In this document: in pieces, positions 34,263-45,928 of the stretch
How the letters are laid out: every line of letters begins with the position of its first letter
How positions within the stretch are numbered: position 1 is the stretch's first letter
NCBI GenBank assembly: GCA_034509755.1
Contig: CM067545.1
Span: forward strand, 48,725,062 to 48,789,061
DNA: 64,000 bases
Reading direction: 5' to 3'
Origin: Anisodus tanguticus
Lineage: Eukaryota; Streptophyta; Magnoliopsida; Solanales; Solanaceae
Notes under the pieces: model-generated
The model's database searches: none
Seen by the model: only the letters and a program-made list of their open reading frames with translations
Told to the model about the DNA's origin: nothing
Program-made: the position numbers and the translations under genes

Positions 34263-34414
34263 TGTAGAATAATGTAAATCTCCTTGAGTGGAGTCCTTTC
34301 ATTAATACAATATATATAGTGTACACAATTGTAGTTCTAATGGAATAAAGATCTCTATTTTACATAATTACACTAAAATATTAATTACAGAATATACGGT
34401 GAATATATATATCA
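34263..34414 (-). repeat. 5' LTR of element D
   Basis: About 152 bp, beginning tgtagaataatg next to the primer site. With no partner LTR in the window its outer end is an estimate. Confidence 0.65.
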
Positions 34415-34686
34415 ATATGGAATGTTTGAAGGTTAACTTTTAAAGACTCCAAAAATATTTATTTAGTAAGAAGAGGAGGATGAGATTATATTAAACGTAT
34501 TTTTTCAAAGTAAAATTTCATTATCCTATAGCTTACTACCATATTCACCTATACAAACCTTCCGAAAATAAAGACAACCTTAGTGGTACTATAAAATTAA
34601 AATTACGAAAAAGTTCAGCACATACACCAATCTGCTCCAGCCATCTACTTCTCTTAGTCATCTAATCATGAAATTATCATAATAAT

Positions 34687-35516
34687 ATTTACAAAATAAA
34701 AAAGCTCGATAAAAAGTTCTAAATTTTTTGGCCAAAATGCTATGACGAACTTCACACAAATACTACGCCCACATTAAAAAAAAATATAACGAAAATTTTA
34801 CCTAGTAGTTGTGATTTAAGTCTGAAAACTTGTGATCTAACTTTTAAAAATGTAAGATCCAACAGAAAAAACAGGTGATTATAATCAATTTCTCACTCCT
34901 TCTGCAATCAAATTAACTGACATCAATTGAAGCTCTCTTAGTCATCTAATCATAATATATTATCATAATAATATTTACAAAATTAAAATGGTTGATAAAA
35001 AATTATAAAATTAATTTGGCCAAAATTCTATGACATACCGCAACACAAATATAGCGCCAACATAAAAAAATTGACGAAAACATTTATCTATTATTTGTGT
35101 CTCAAGTCTCAAAACCTGTTATTCTAGCTATTAAAAATGTAAGAAACAACAGAAAAAGGTGATTTACAAAATAAAAAAAGCTTAGAAAATTCAGAAATAA
35201 TTTGGTCAAAATTCTATGACAAACCTCAATACACATATTGCGCAAACATAAAAAAAATTGACGAAAAGATTTATCTATTAATTGTGCCTCAAGCCTCAAA
35301 ACCCGTTATCTAGCTATCAAAGATGTAAGATCCAACATAAGAAGTATGTAATTTACAAAATAATAAAGCTTGATAAAAAATCATAATATTAATTTTTCCA
35401 AAATTTTATGACAAACCACAACACATAAATTGTGTCAACAAAAAAATTAACGAATTTTTTTACCTATTACTGTGCCTCGAGTCTCAAAACCTCTGATCTA
35501 GCTATCTGTTAAGATA
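34687..35516. repeat. Tandem array of about 189-bp units, left part
   Basis: Units begin atttacaaaata at 34687, 34973, 35162 and 35351. Each holds, in order, aattctatgacaaacc, an aaaaaaattgacgaa block, a tgcctcaagtctcaaaacc block, ctagctatcaaagatgtaag, and the next start. Spacing between the last three is 189 bp. The first unit is longer by about 97 bp, because a piece with ctcttagtcatctaatcat is added; this also precedes the first unit. No coding sequence. Element E inserted at ctatc within the fourth unit. Confidence 0.85.
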
Positions 35517-35737
35517 ATTATGTATCCAATTATAAATCACCAATGTAATTGTATATATAATTAGGATTCATATTATTAGAATGATTAGGATATGATTAGA
35601 TAAGATTTATATTATTAGAATAATTATGATATGATTAGATAAGTCTTCATTAATATTAGCCATAAAATGATCTTGTACACCATTATATAAATTATAATCT
35701 TGGAAATGAAATAAACTATGAGATTAATTTTCTTTCA
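35517..35737 (+). repeat. 5' LTR of element E
   Basis: 221 bp, TG...CA, followed at once by the primer site. It contains two direct copies of atgattagataag separated by about 50 bp. The right LTR lacks about 10 bp here near position 60. Confidence 0.92.
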
Positions 35738-36006
35738 TGGTATCAAGAGCCACAAAATAACTCCCCAACTTTTTGCCCTAATTCTCTTTGGCCGCCCCTC
35801 AACCCTACCGGGATTTTTTTCGCAAAACCCTAGCCGAAACCATCTTCTTTTTGGCCTAAAAACTAAAACCTAACCCTAAAACCACTAACCATAAAACCAC
35901 TCATAGACAAAAACCCTAATTAGGGTTCTTCATCTCCCTTATTCTACACACCAAAATATTTCTTTTCTACATTTTTTTTTCTTTCCTTGTATTTTCTTGG
36001 GCAACA

Positions 36007-36471
36007 ATGGCTGACAAACAAAAAATTTATCCCGCTCTTGCCGTGAACAACGTCAAGAACTTTATTCCTATTACCCTTGAGATGGAAAAAGGACAATACT
36101 ATTTTTGGGCGGAGTTGTTTAAAATTCATTGCCGAGCATACGAGGTCATAGACCATATTATTCCTTCTAAGTCTTCATCGGAAACCATCATTGTGGACCC
36201 AAGTTTATGGATTCGTTTAGATGCTATGGTCCTTCAATGGATTTACAACACAATCTCCAATGACCTTTTGCACACCATTTTAGACATTGAGCAAGCCATG
36301 AACAACATGAGTATCAATGTTCCCGATGACTCATGGTACATGGACACCGGGGCAACCTCACACATGAAGACATCTCAAGGTAATCTCTCGTCTTATTTTA
36401 ATATGAGCAGTAATAAAAATATTGTCGTTGGCAGTGGACAAAAGATTCCAATTCATGGTATTGGCCAATAA
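36007..36471 (+). CDS. Element E truncated gag fused to protease
   Basis: An uninterrupted frame of 154 codons. Residues 1-95 are the gag N-terminus (PALAVNNVKNFIPITLEM, YYFWAELFKIHCRAYE, WIYNTISNDLLHTIL). At about residue 97 it passes directly into the region before the protease (MNNMSINVPDDSWYMD), with DTGATSHM intact, and ends after IPIHGIGQ. The gag C-terminus and its Gly-rich tail are missing, yet the frame is kept across the join. A frameshift then separates it from 36422 onward. Such a product could not form normal particles. Whether it is translated is unknown. Confidence 0.8.
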   Translation: MADKQKIYPALAVNNVKNFIPITLEMEKGQYYFWAELFKIHCRAYEVIDHIIPSKSSSETIIVDPSLWIRLDAMVLQWIYNTISNDLLHTILDIEQAMNNMSINVPDDSWYMDTGATSHMKTSQGNLSSYFNMSSNKNIVVGSGQKIPIHGIGQ

Positions 36472-37735
36472 AACCCCCCCTCACCCACCTTTACAATTGA
36501 ATAATGTGCTACATGCACCCAAACTCATTAAAAATTTAATATATGTACGTCGGTTCACTACTGACAACAATGTTTCAGTTAATTTTGATCCGTTTAGGTT
36601 TTCTGTGAAGAATTTTCAGATGGGGATGCCAATAATGATGTGTAATAGCACTGGGGATTTGTATCCCATCACCGCCACTACCAACAACCAAGTCACCACT
36701 CCATCGACTTTTTCTCCTCTTTCTCCTATGTTATGGCATAATCATTTGGGGCACACGGGAGCACCGATGTTAAATTCTCTTAGCAAAAATAAATTGATTG
36801 ATTGTAAACGGCGTTTGGACTCTCATGTTTGTCAGTCTTGTGTTTTCGGGAAGCATGTTAAATTCCCTTTTTCTTTATCTTCGTCAAATACTATTATGCC
36901 GTTTGATATATTGTATAGTGATTTGTGGACATCTCCGGTTTTGAGTTTGGCAGGTCAAGTACTATATGCTTATTTTGGATGATTTCACAAACTTTTTGTG
37001 GACATTTCCAATTGGACAAAAATCACAAGTTCCCACTATTTTAAAATAATTTAGTGTCTTCATCCAAACCCAATTTGAGAAGTCCATAAAATATTTTCAA
37101 TGTGACAATGGGAGAGAATTTGTTAGTGACCAATTTAAAATTTTGTCACAAAAATCTTTAAATTGTCATTACACCTCTCATGTCCACATACTTCTTCTCA
37201 AAATGGAAAAGCCGAAAGAAAAATCCGCACAATCAATAATTTAATGCGCACACTTCTTGCGCATTCGTCCATGCCGCCATCTTTTTGGCATCATGCTCTT
37301 CAAATGACCACATATCTTCTAAAAATTCTTCCTAGCAAGTTACTCGCAAACATATCACCCACCCAAATGATGTACCATCGTATTCCATCCTACACACATT
37401 TGCGAGTTTTTCGGTGTTTGTGCTATCCATTATTTCCATCCACAATAATAAACAAACTTCAAGCCCGTTCCACTCCGTGTGTATTTTTTAGATACCCACA
37501 AAATCATAGGGGCTATAAGTGTTATGATATGTCTAATGGGAAAATAATCATCTCTCGTCACGTTGTGTTCAATGAGTATACGTTCCTATTTGCTACCTCT
37601 CACACATCTTCCCCAACTTCATATAATTTTTTGGACGACAGGATGAATCCAATATTGAGATACCATTTACAAAATCCATTTGCTACCTCTCACACATCTT
37701 CCCCATTGCACCCTTCTTGTTGTCGGTCTAGCTAA
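36422..37735 (+). pseudogene. Element E integrase remnant
   Basis: 36422-36982 holds NNVLHAPKLIKNLIYV, DPFRFSVKNFQMG, the zinc finger WHNHLGHTGAP...CQSCVFGK, and DLWTSPVLS. The catalytic Asp region near 36975 (ILDDFTNFLW) is in another frame. CDNGREFVSD is near 37100. 37163-37735 carries SSQNGKAERKIRTINN and FWHHALQMTTYLLKIL, then CVFFRYPQNHRGYKCYD. A 22-bp stretch (catttgctacctctcacaca) occurs twice, near 37587 and 37678, a short internal duplication. Several frameshifts; integrase function is lost. Confidence 0.8.
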
Positions 37736-37745
37736 GTGACTGGAC

Positions 37746-39610
37746 TTGACCGGCCCATTTACGACAACAAACTACCTCGGTCCAGCGAAATCCCTGGACT
37801 GGGCCAGTCTAATTAAGGGAGCCCACTGCTCCCTCTTCCGTGCCATCGGCCCAGTCCGCCTCACCACCCCTCTTGGCCCAAATAAGAGAGCCCTCCAACA
37901 CTACACAAATCCATCTAGTGAGCCCAGCAACCAAGCCCAAACTGTTAATTCTTCTCAGCCCAACACTGTTTTCGAGACTCTACTGCTCACATCCCATGTT
38001 TTAGCCCATCATCGGTCCATTGAAAGTCATGCAATGCACGAGATTTTTCAGCCCAAACATCATTTTAATTTAATATCCTCAGTTCAACCATCACATATTC
38101 CTAAAAATCTGAAAGCTGCTCTAACCGGCCCGAATTGGAAAGTTGGCATATTAGACGAAATTGATGCTCTTATTAAAAATAAGACGTGAGAGTTGGTGCC
38201 TCGTCCACATAATATAAACATAATACGTTCTATGTGAGTTTACTGTCATAAAAAGAATTATGATGGTTCTTTTACGAGACACAAAGATTGTCTTGTTGGT
38301 GATGGCAATTTGGCGTGGATTGTGGTGAGATGTTCAGCCCAATGGTTAAACCAACGACTATCAGGAATGTTCTCAGTCTGGCATTGCCAAAAATCATAGA
38401 CCATTCATCAGCTGGACGTAAAGAATGCATTTCTACATGGTCACACACAGAAAATAGTTTACATGCACCAGCCTTTGGGTTTCTGAGATCCGACTCATCC
38501 ATATTATGTCTACTTATTAAAAAATCATTATATGGTTTAAAACAAGCACTCAAGGTATGGTATAACAGGTTTTCGGGGTTCGTAGCCACATTGGGGTTCT
38601 CACACAACAAGTCTGATCAGTCTTTGTTCATTTATAAGAAGGGTAATGACATGAAATATAATCTTCTCTATGTGAATGACATTATTCTCACAGCATCTTC
38701 TGTGTCACTTCGCCAGTCTATTATGACTTTCCTTGCTTCAGAATTTGCTATGAAGGATATGGGTCATTTAAACTATTTCTTGGGCGTTGTTGTAACTAAA
38801 TATGCAGGTGGTTTGTTTCTCTGTCAAAAGAAATACGCTGAGGAGATCTTTGAAAAAACTGGCATGTCCTCGTGCAAACCGTCACATATGCCGATTGATA
38901 CAAAAGCAAAATTGAGTAACTCTACGAGTTCTCCATAATGTGACCCAACATATTACCACAGCTTAGCAGGAGCATTACAGTATCTTACTTTCACGAGACC
39001 TGATATCTCATATGCAGTTCAACAAGTATGTTTACATATGCATGGTCTGAAAGAAGAGCATATGGGGGCACTTAAGCGAATTATGTGGTATGTTAAGGGT
39101 ATTCTTGATTTTGGATTGCATTTTTATAAGTCCTCCATTTGGAGTCTCTCATCCTATACAGATGTTGATTGGGGTGGTTGCCCGAACACACAACGTTTCA
39201 CCTCTGGTTATTGTGTGTTTTTGGGAGACAACCTCATTTCATAATCGTCGAAACGACAGCCGATAATGTCTCGGTCAAGTGTTGAATTAGAATACCGAGG
39301 GTAGCTAATGTGGTCGCTGAATCATTTGGCTCGCTAATATTTTTTTAGAACTCCATTGTCCGATTGAAAAAGCAATCGTGGTTTATTGTGATAATGTGAG
39401 TGCGATAGGTAACCCTGTTCAGCATCAACAAACAAAACACATAGAAATCGATTATCTTGTTTGTCCGTGAAAAGGTTTCATGTAGATAAGTCCGTGTTCT
39501 CCATGTACCATCCCGTTATCAGATTGCAGATATTTTCATGAAAGGGCTTCCGCGCGTACTATTTGATGATTTTAGGGTCAATCTCAGCATACGAGAACCT
39601 CCCGCTAAGA
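37746..39610 (+). pseudogene. Element E reverse transcriptase and RNase H remnant
   Basis: 37746-38189 holds the Pro-rich linker and RT start (NLKAALTGPNWKVGILDE). After a stop the fingers continue near 38190-38400. 38315-38938 carries KKSLYGLKQALKVWYNR and the catalytic box as LLYVNDIIL, so YVDD has become YVND. 39038-39244 holds RIMWYVKGILDFGLHFY and DWGGCPNTQRFTSGYC. RNase H remnants (YCDNVSAI, then IFMKGLP) run to about 39600. Stops occur at 38188, 38936 and 39242, and frames change repeatedly. Confidence 0.8.
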
Positions 39611-39621
39611 CTGCGGGGGAC

Positions 39622-39834
39622 TGTTAAGATAATTATGGATCATATCAAATCACCAATGTAATTGTACATATAATTAGGATGATTAGAATATGATTAGATA
39701 AGATTCATATTATTAGGATAATTAGGATATGATTAGATAAATCTTCTTTAATATTAGCCATAGAATGATCTTGTACACCATTATATAAATTGTAATATTG
39801 TGAATGAAATAAACTATGAGATTAATTTCCTTCA
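39622..39834 (+). repeat. 3' LTR of element E
   Basis: 213 bp, TG...CA, preceded by purine tract gcgggggac and followed by the CTATC duplication. It lacks about 10 bp and 2 bp present in the 5' LTR. Confidence 0.92.
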
Positions 39835-40145
39835 CTATCAAAGATGTAAGATCCAATATAAAATAATAGGTGATTTACAAAATAATAAAGCTTGATTAAA
39901 AAGTTTAAAATTAATTTGGTCAAATTCTATGACAAACATCAACGCAAATATTGCGCCAACATAAAAATAATTGACGAATTTTTTTACCTATTAGTTGTGC
40001 CTCAAGTCTCAAAACTTGTAGCTATCAAAGATGTAAGAATCAATATAAAAAAACAGGTGATTTACAAAATAAAAAAAAGCTTAATAAGAATTCTAAAATA
40101 TTTTGGCCAAATTCTATGACAAACCTCAATATCACTTATTCACTC
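39835..40145. repeat. Tandem array of about 189-bp units, right part
   Basis: Completes the fourth unit interrupted by element E, then further units start at 39873 and 40060. The last is cut off after aattctatgacaaacctcaat at about 40130, where unique sequence begins. The order of blocks is the same as in 34687-35516. Confidence 0.85.
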
Positions 40146-42457
40146 TTTTTGCAACGGACCATATCCATGAATATATAAGAACACAAAGGTTTACAGGTGT
40201 TTTCACTATCTTCAAAGCTTCTTCTTGCATCTTTAATCATCAGCCGCAAAAAAATATTTTTTAATCACAATATATTTGCAACAAAACCTTTCATAATATA
40301 TATTAGTAGTCCTAAATAAAACAAATAAAGTTGAAAGTGAACCAAACTAACTAAAAAACATTAATACTCCTAAATCTAAATGGAGTTGTACGTATAAACA
40401 AATAGAGTTGAAAGTATACAAACTTTTCTACCAAAAGAAATATATATTAAATGACTTGTAATAATTGACACTCTTTCCATAATATTTCCTAAACATTAGG
40501 TAATAATGTTAGTTGGTAAATAAATATATTTTATTTGGCAGTTTTATTTTGCCAAAGCAAAAAAGGATTCCTACGATTTTGCTGAAAGTAATGGTGAGTT
40601 TTTACTTTTCCAAAAATATTTTTATAGTAAAAAAAGACTCCAAAAATAAAGGTGGATATCCAAAGTCAAAAAGACTCGTATGGAAGTTATTATATTGCCA
40701 AAAATTAACGGTGGGTTTTTTATCTTTTCAAAAAACAAAATATGTGAAATATTATAAAGACAAATAAATAATAATTTGAGAAAAATAGTAAATGACAATT
40801 TTGTCTATCGTAGAGTTTTTTAATGAATGACAAAAAGTTCAATCAACATTCTAAGTTCAATCAATCAACTCTTTTCCCTTTTTTGTCTCTCCATCCCTTT
40901 CACTTATGGAATTTTCGTTTGATTATTCCTTTTTGGGATAGTTGTTTAGTAAACAATCGTCTTTTTACGTCTCTTGCAACTTATATTTGGACCTTTTAGA
41001 TTACGATTTAAAATTTTCTTTTCGGTAAACTAATATTTTTTAATGATAAATCATTAGACAACAACCTAAAAATTCATAAGTTATTGCAAATATTAGACCA
41101 CAATCTAATATTTTCTCAGCATATGAGCAAACATTAGATGTGATTATAACATTGTCTGGAAGGATAATTTCATTAAGGCAATATCTACAACACTTTTAAA
41201 ATGCAACTGATGCAACTCCGTTCCGACGCCTCAGAAGCTACTTTCATTTTTCTTTTATTTTGAAATGAAATTAATGGCTAAGCGATTTCATAACCTGAGC
41301 TTATTTTTCTTCAAACCCCCTAATCCGCTCTCGCTCACCGCTGTAAATGAGATCTTGGTTGATTTCTCATCTTTTTAATTACTAAGATGTCTTAGTTCGT
41401 TAAGACAAAATCTAAATGATGACCTAAAAAGGAATATTTGTGAAAATCAAACCTTTCACTTTGAAGCCTTAATTGAATTCACTAGCAAAAGTTTGACTAT
41501 TAGTTTTTGTAACAGATATAAGACTTTTTAATTGATAAAACAGAGTTTCTTGTTTGAATTAATTATTTCATGATTAATACATTGCCAAATGCTAAGGAAA
41601 AGAATAATTATAATAAATTGCTATAGTAGATTTGGGACTTCTAATGTAGCGGGGCTAAACATTTATTGCGGTGCGTCGCTGACTTTAGATTATTTATTTT
41701 TGAGAAAATTAGTTGCCTATTTTGTTAAGGTTTTCAAATTGAATTTTGGGAAACCATGGAATGAGTTGACACACGCTAATGCATCGGATTTCATCAGAAC
41801 TTCAGAATCAAACGTATTTGAATGAAAACAATATTAGAATGGGTGGTAGAAGGGTAACAATCTCGTCCATCATTAACTAGAAGTTTTGGTATTCGAATTC
41901 CTGACAGCAGAGTCCTCTTTGATAGATTGTGCTAGAATTCTGATAGTGGAACTTTTTAAAGACGCCAATTTAAATAAATCGGATCGGCGAATTCCATACA
42001 CTACATGGTTGAACAGAAAAATATGTGTTCACTAGGGGTGGAGCTAGCATAGTGAGTATACAGGTCATGCAGAACGGTCAATAATTTTGGTCTAAATCTT
42101 ATTTTTTGAGTCAAATATATATAGCCATATTTTTTTTTATCGGAAGTGTTTGTTTTGCAGAAAACTTTCTTTAGAAGCATTTCTTTTCCTTCCAAAAAGC
42201 ACCTAGTGATCTATAAGGTGAAAAAAACTCACAACGGAACACAATATTTTATTATGTGTATGGTATAATTAATTATTTTTAAACATATGATCTATATATT
42301 TATAAATACTTCTACTTGTTACTCGTCTTCTTTCTTTTTATTTTTAGAAAGGGGTTATATAAAATCCGAAAGTACTACTATATTACCAAACATTATCGTT
42401 ATCCTATTGTCATGAGGCATCACTATTCCAAAAAGTCAGGGAATTCGTCATTATATT
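40146..42457. other. AT-rich intergenic spacer
   Basis: No supported gene. About 40540-40740 contains three loosely similar copies of a tttgccaaa...aatggtgagttttt stretch. About 41840-41990 has a B-box-like ggtattcgaattcc and may be an old SINE fragment. A truncated repeat with ggggtggagctagc is at about 42033. Ends at the ATTTG duplication of the solo LTR. Confidence 0.4.
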
Positions 42458-42462
42458 ATTTG

Positions 42463-43550
42463 TGTTGGAAATTTGTCTTTGGTGGGGAGGTGTGTCCACC
42501 CGTATTTAATGACTTAAACACTAAGATTTCGTATGTTGGAGGCTTTGTCTCTTCACACGTGCATATCTACCAAGTGAGTAGATGACCGTAGGGCCAAAGA
42601 TCGTCAAATTTCGTTAAGAAATGAAAGAGATATTGGTCCACGAAGTAAGGTGTTTGAGGCATGAAAATATGGTGTGTGACAAATCTACCACATCGGTGGA
42701 AAAATGAAGAATTGTTCTCTTTATAAGTCTCAAAATTGGCTAAGGGTTTGGGACCCCAAGGGGTAACCCGTGTGTTTGAAGGAGGGAGGACCTAGATGTG
42801 CTTGGGTTCAAGGCAAAGCCCACACGCGCGCAGCCCGCCCGTCCGGGCCAGGCTCGGGTCACGGGCTTTGGGATGATAGACCCCAAATTGTCTAATATTT
42901 ACAGTTTGGTCCCTAGAGTTTCTGGAAAAATGAAATTGGGAACGACGGAAGTTTCTGCCTTCCGTTTGAGTTGGCTTTTGGAACGTTGCACATTAAATAA
43001 GCCATTACTTGGCTGATTAATAGTCATACTAATGGCCATAAACAACCATTACTTGACAGTTGAGAAGTCTCCCCTTATGCTATATATTGAAGCCTTTTGG
43101 CTCAATTGTAGAGACTACTACAAGATATACAACACAGAGACAAACAAAATAGAGAAAATTCTGTCCAAAACGTGAGCAGAAACAGTGGACAAAAACAGAA
43201 AACTCTTCATTCCTTTTCCATTCTTCAGCAAGTCGTTTCGTCTTTGTTTTCTTTGTTATAATCAACCTATTTGCTTTGTAGTGTTGATTAATTGTTGTTT
43301 TATCTTGGGAGACTATTGCCCGTTAACGTAAAAGCATATATACGGGGCAATCTTGTCTTAAAGACAGAGAGTCATCTCTCGACTCAAATTTCACGCTTGT
43401 AACAATCCGTATTTAGTGTTTCTTGATTTCAGGTTATCAAGATTCAAGACTCAACAAGCTTGCGGCAGTTCTGAATATTGGCTTGTTTGTTTATCATTTC
43501 GAACACTTGTAATATTTATTTACTTCCCGTACTGCTTTATATATCCAACA
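42463..43550 (+). mobile_element. Solo LTR 1, Tork-like copia family
   Basis: 1,088 bp, beginning TGTTGGAAATTTG and ending ATATCCAACA, with exact 5-bp target duplication ATTTG (42458-42462; 43551-43555). No internal region lies next to it. It is similar along its length to 56955-58110 and shares the 5' and 3' parts with 59630-60645. It arises by recombination between two LTRs of one element. A TATA-like gctatatattgaagcc is at about 43079-43094. Confidence 0.92.
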
Positions 43551-43555
43551 ATTTG

Positions 43556-44479
43556 TTTGTTATTGTGGCCAACAAAAAATTATTATATCACTTTAATTCA
43601 TCAGCTACAACAGAAACAAATAGTATAAGTTATATAACCACCGCATTCCCCTTGAAAATCTCATCGCAACTTATTGTCCCTATACTTGGAGGTCACAACT
43701 GTCATTTTTACTGTTTTTTTTTTGGGTTAGTAATGGTAATATTTAGGTTAGCTTGCATGCGTCTACATTAATTCCACAAATTCCCTGGTAGGTAAATATC
43801 ATGATACCCCATTTTGGATGAGTTCATAAACGAATATAATGATATGTATTAAAGTAAGAATTTATCTGTCAAGCGTTTATACTAATTTTTCTTGAAAAAA
43901 GTACACGTGCAAATACGTGACATGCATATATATGCCGATACAAGTGAGTTTATTTCCCACTAGAATAGGTTTCAGTTTCATCCATCATGAAAAGAATGAC
44001 GGATTTTTAATATGATGATTAACATTTCTAATTTAGTTATGAGTTTATACATAAATTTTAATTTTCTTGAGTCTAGCTAGTTTATACACTTAAAATATGT
44101 CACCTCATTTAATTCCAAGTATTAACGTCAATTTGAACAAGCTTAAGATTTTACGACTTATTAAGGATAATGCGTATAATTAAAGGATATGATACATTTT
44201 GATTGATAAACTACATAGCGGGCTCTTAAGAAGGCGTTCAAAACTTTGAGCCGAAGATATCTAATAGATGCTCAATTGAATCAAACTAAATTAAAATTAC
44301 CAACATATTTAAGGTACCGTCTATGTGATCGACCAATTTCTTCCTTGTTTAGTTTGTTAAAACAAGTGTTATTAGTTGGAAATTGGGAACCTTTCACACT
44401 TGACTGCTAATTAGTAATGAGTGAGTGTCATGTCGAAATGTCCAATCCATTTATACGCATAATCGAATCGCAGATTTAT
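43556..44479. other. Intergenic spacer
   Basis: AT-rich and without a supported gene or recognised repeat. Confidence 0.4.
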
Positions 44480-45160
44480 AGCAACAAACAAAATGGGCCA
44501 TCAGAGTAGGGCCCAATTTTCTGAGGCCCATTCGTTTACCGGCCTGCCGTCTGTATGACAAAACCTCCATTGGCGGAATCATTTTTTTTTTATATTCAGC
44601 TTCCTGCCTTGCTAGACTAATTCTGGAGAGAGTAATCCCGATCTCTCTCCACTATTATCAGTAAATCACGGGATGTGTCTAAATGATCAGGGATTGAAAA
44701 CAGAGCAACTGATATCACGTACAAGGTCGTACCTAAGAAGAAGAGAGCAAATTACTCCCATCAGAGTTCAAACTCACACTGCAGACCTTCAGCTGAATTT
44801 TTAGTTCTCCTCCTTTGCCATTCAGCTATGTCTGGGACTGTCAGAATCATTTTTCCATGTGAACAAAGCGAAGGGGCTTTAATTTTAATTACTAACAAAG
44901 ATTATGGCGGTTCCAGATTTGAGAATGAAGTAGCCTTTAATAGAGAGAATTTTAACTTTAAAATAGAATTTTCTGACGCGATTTCAGATTACTCGAGCCT
45001 CAAACGTGAAGCCTACACCTATCAAACACTCATTTATCAACGCTCATCTTTCACTCAAAGATTCAGCCATGGAGACTGATTTGCACAATGAAGAAGACGA
45101 CAACACTCACTCACAGTCAACTGAGATACAAACATCGTTTGTATCGAAGTGAATGAGTCA
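44480..45160 (+). other. Promoter-like stretch with site II motifs and a short exon-like frame
   Basis: Within 44492-44548 are atgggcca, gggcccaa and aggcccat: three copies of the TGGGCC/GGCCCA motif typical of promoters of plant housekeeping genes. A stretch with gene-like composition follows. An 83-codon frame (44828-45079) and an overlapping ATG at 45069 (METDLHNEEDDNTHSQST, 27 codons) are present. I recognise neither product. It could be the 5' end of a host gene whose remainder is gone. Low confidence. Confidence 0.3.
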
Positions 45161-45612
45161 AGGCAACTGGGCCAAGAATAAAAGGTCTTTAATTTCAAAT
45201 TCTTACAAAGTAAATATCAGCCAGACACCGAGAAATCAATGGAGGGGCTTTTTGGGTATGGATTGGTTGGATCATTAATAACCACTCATATTTCAACTCA
45301 ATTGTTTTTCTAATCTTCTCTAATGAGACGGATAAGACCGTTTTACTTTTAATTAGAATTTTGAAACAGAGATATTATTGGTAAAGTGTGCTTCTTCTTG
45401 TCATATATGAGCGAGTTTGAATTAATCGTGCCAATAAATTTCAATTATAATTAAAATAATGAAAGAAAATTTAAAAGTGGGGGTTGTTGGAGGATCTAAA
45501 TCCTACATATGTAGACAGTTGCACTTGACAAGCATGTTCAACAGGGAGAAGGAAGATTTAATTAAACAACAATGACGACAAGGTTATTGCACACAAAAAA
45601 AATATGAGAGAT

Positions 45613-45818
45613 TATTAGCGAATATTTTCCGAATATTCTTCGTAAATTTTGTAATTATGATAGATGTATATTTAAGGTAACTTAAGATTCTAATTGTATT
45701 AGGAATCAACCATTTAAGGTAAGTTAGGATTTGTATTGTATTATGAATCAACCTTTGTACAACTATATATATTGTGAATAATGAAAGGAATCCCTAAGGG
45801 AAATTATTCTATCTTACA
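45613..45818 (+). repeat. 5' LTR of element F
   Basis: 206 bp, TATTAG...TTACA. Internally repeats a stretch with ttaaggtaa(c/g)tta(a/g)gatt...gaatcaacc twice (about 45674 and 45715). Directly followed by the primer site. Confidence 0.93.
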
Positions 45819-45928
45819 TGGTATCAAGAGCCTAAAACCTAAACCCTACTCTTCTCCCTTCTTTTTCTTTTCTCGGCCGAAACCACCAATATTCCCTTCC
45901 CTCGGCCGGCGGCAACAAGGCAGCCACC

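Larger units (their letters stand above)
29250..34414 (-). mobile_element. Element D: Ty1/copia retrotransposon lacking its 3' end
   Basis: The 5' side is complete: LTR 34263-34414 with primer site TGGTATCAAGAG (minus; plus 34251-34262). Reading left there is a long leader, gag, protease, integrase, a hAT-like insertion, RT and part of RNase H. Similarity to element F ends at about 29250, in a short CTT repeat, before the RNase H YCDN motif, and no left LTR is found. The 3' end was therefore deleted. Gag and pol group it with F. Its LTR end (tatatatatca at about 34404-34414) is set by analogy with element A and may be off by some bases. Confidence 0.85.
35517..39834 (+). mobile_element. Element E: internally deleted Ty1/copia retrotransposon within the tandem array
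   Basis: 4,318 bp with LTRs at 35517-35737 and 39622-39834, exact target duplication CTATC (35512-35516; 39835-39839), primer site TGGTATCAAGAGC at 35738, and purine tract gcggggga before 39622. Across the element the array unit resumes exactly where it was cut. The LTRs differ by about 13 substitutions and two deletions in the right one, about 93 percent identity. Compared with element F, about 0.8 kb is missing between gag and protease. Pol is broken many times. It belongs with A and C. Confidence 0.93.

Noticed and set aside
34687..35516. Could the 189-bp array be a CRISPR-like or other programmed repeat-spacer array
   Set aside because: The units are similar along the whole length, with no constant repeat alternating with unique spacers. 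The context is plant intergenic DNA.
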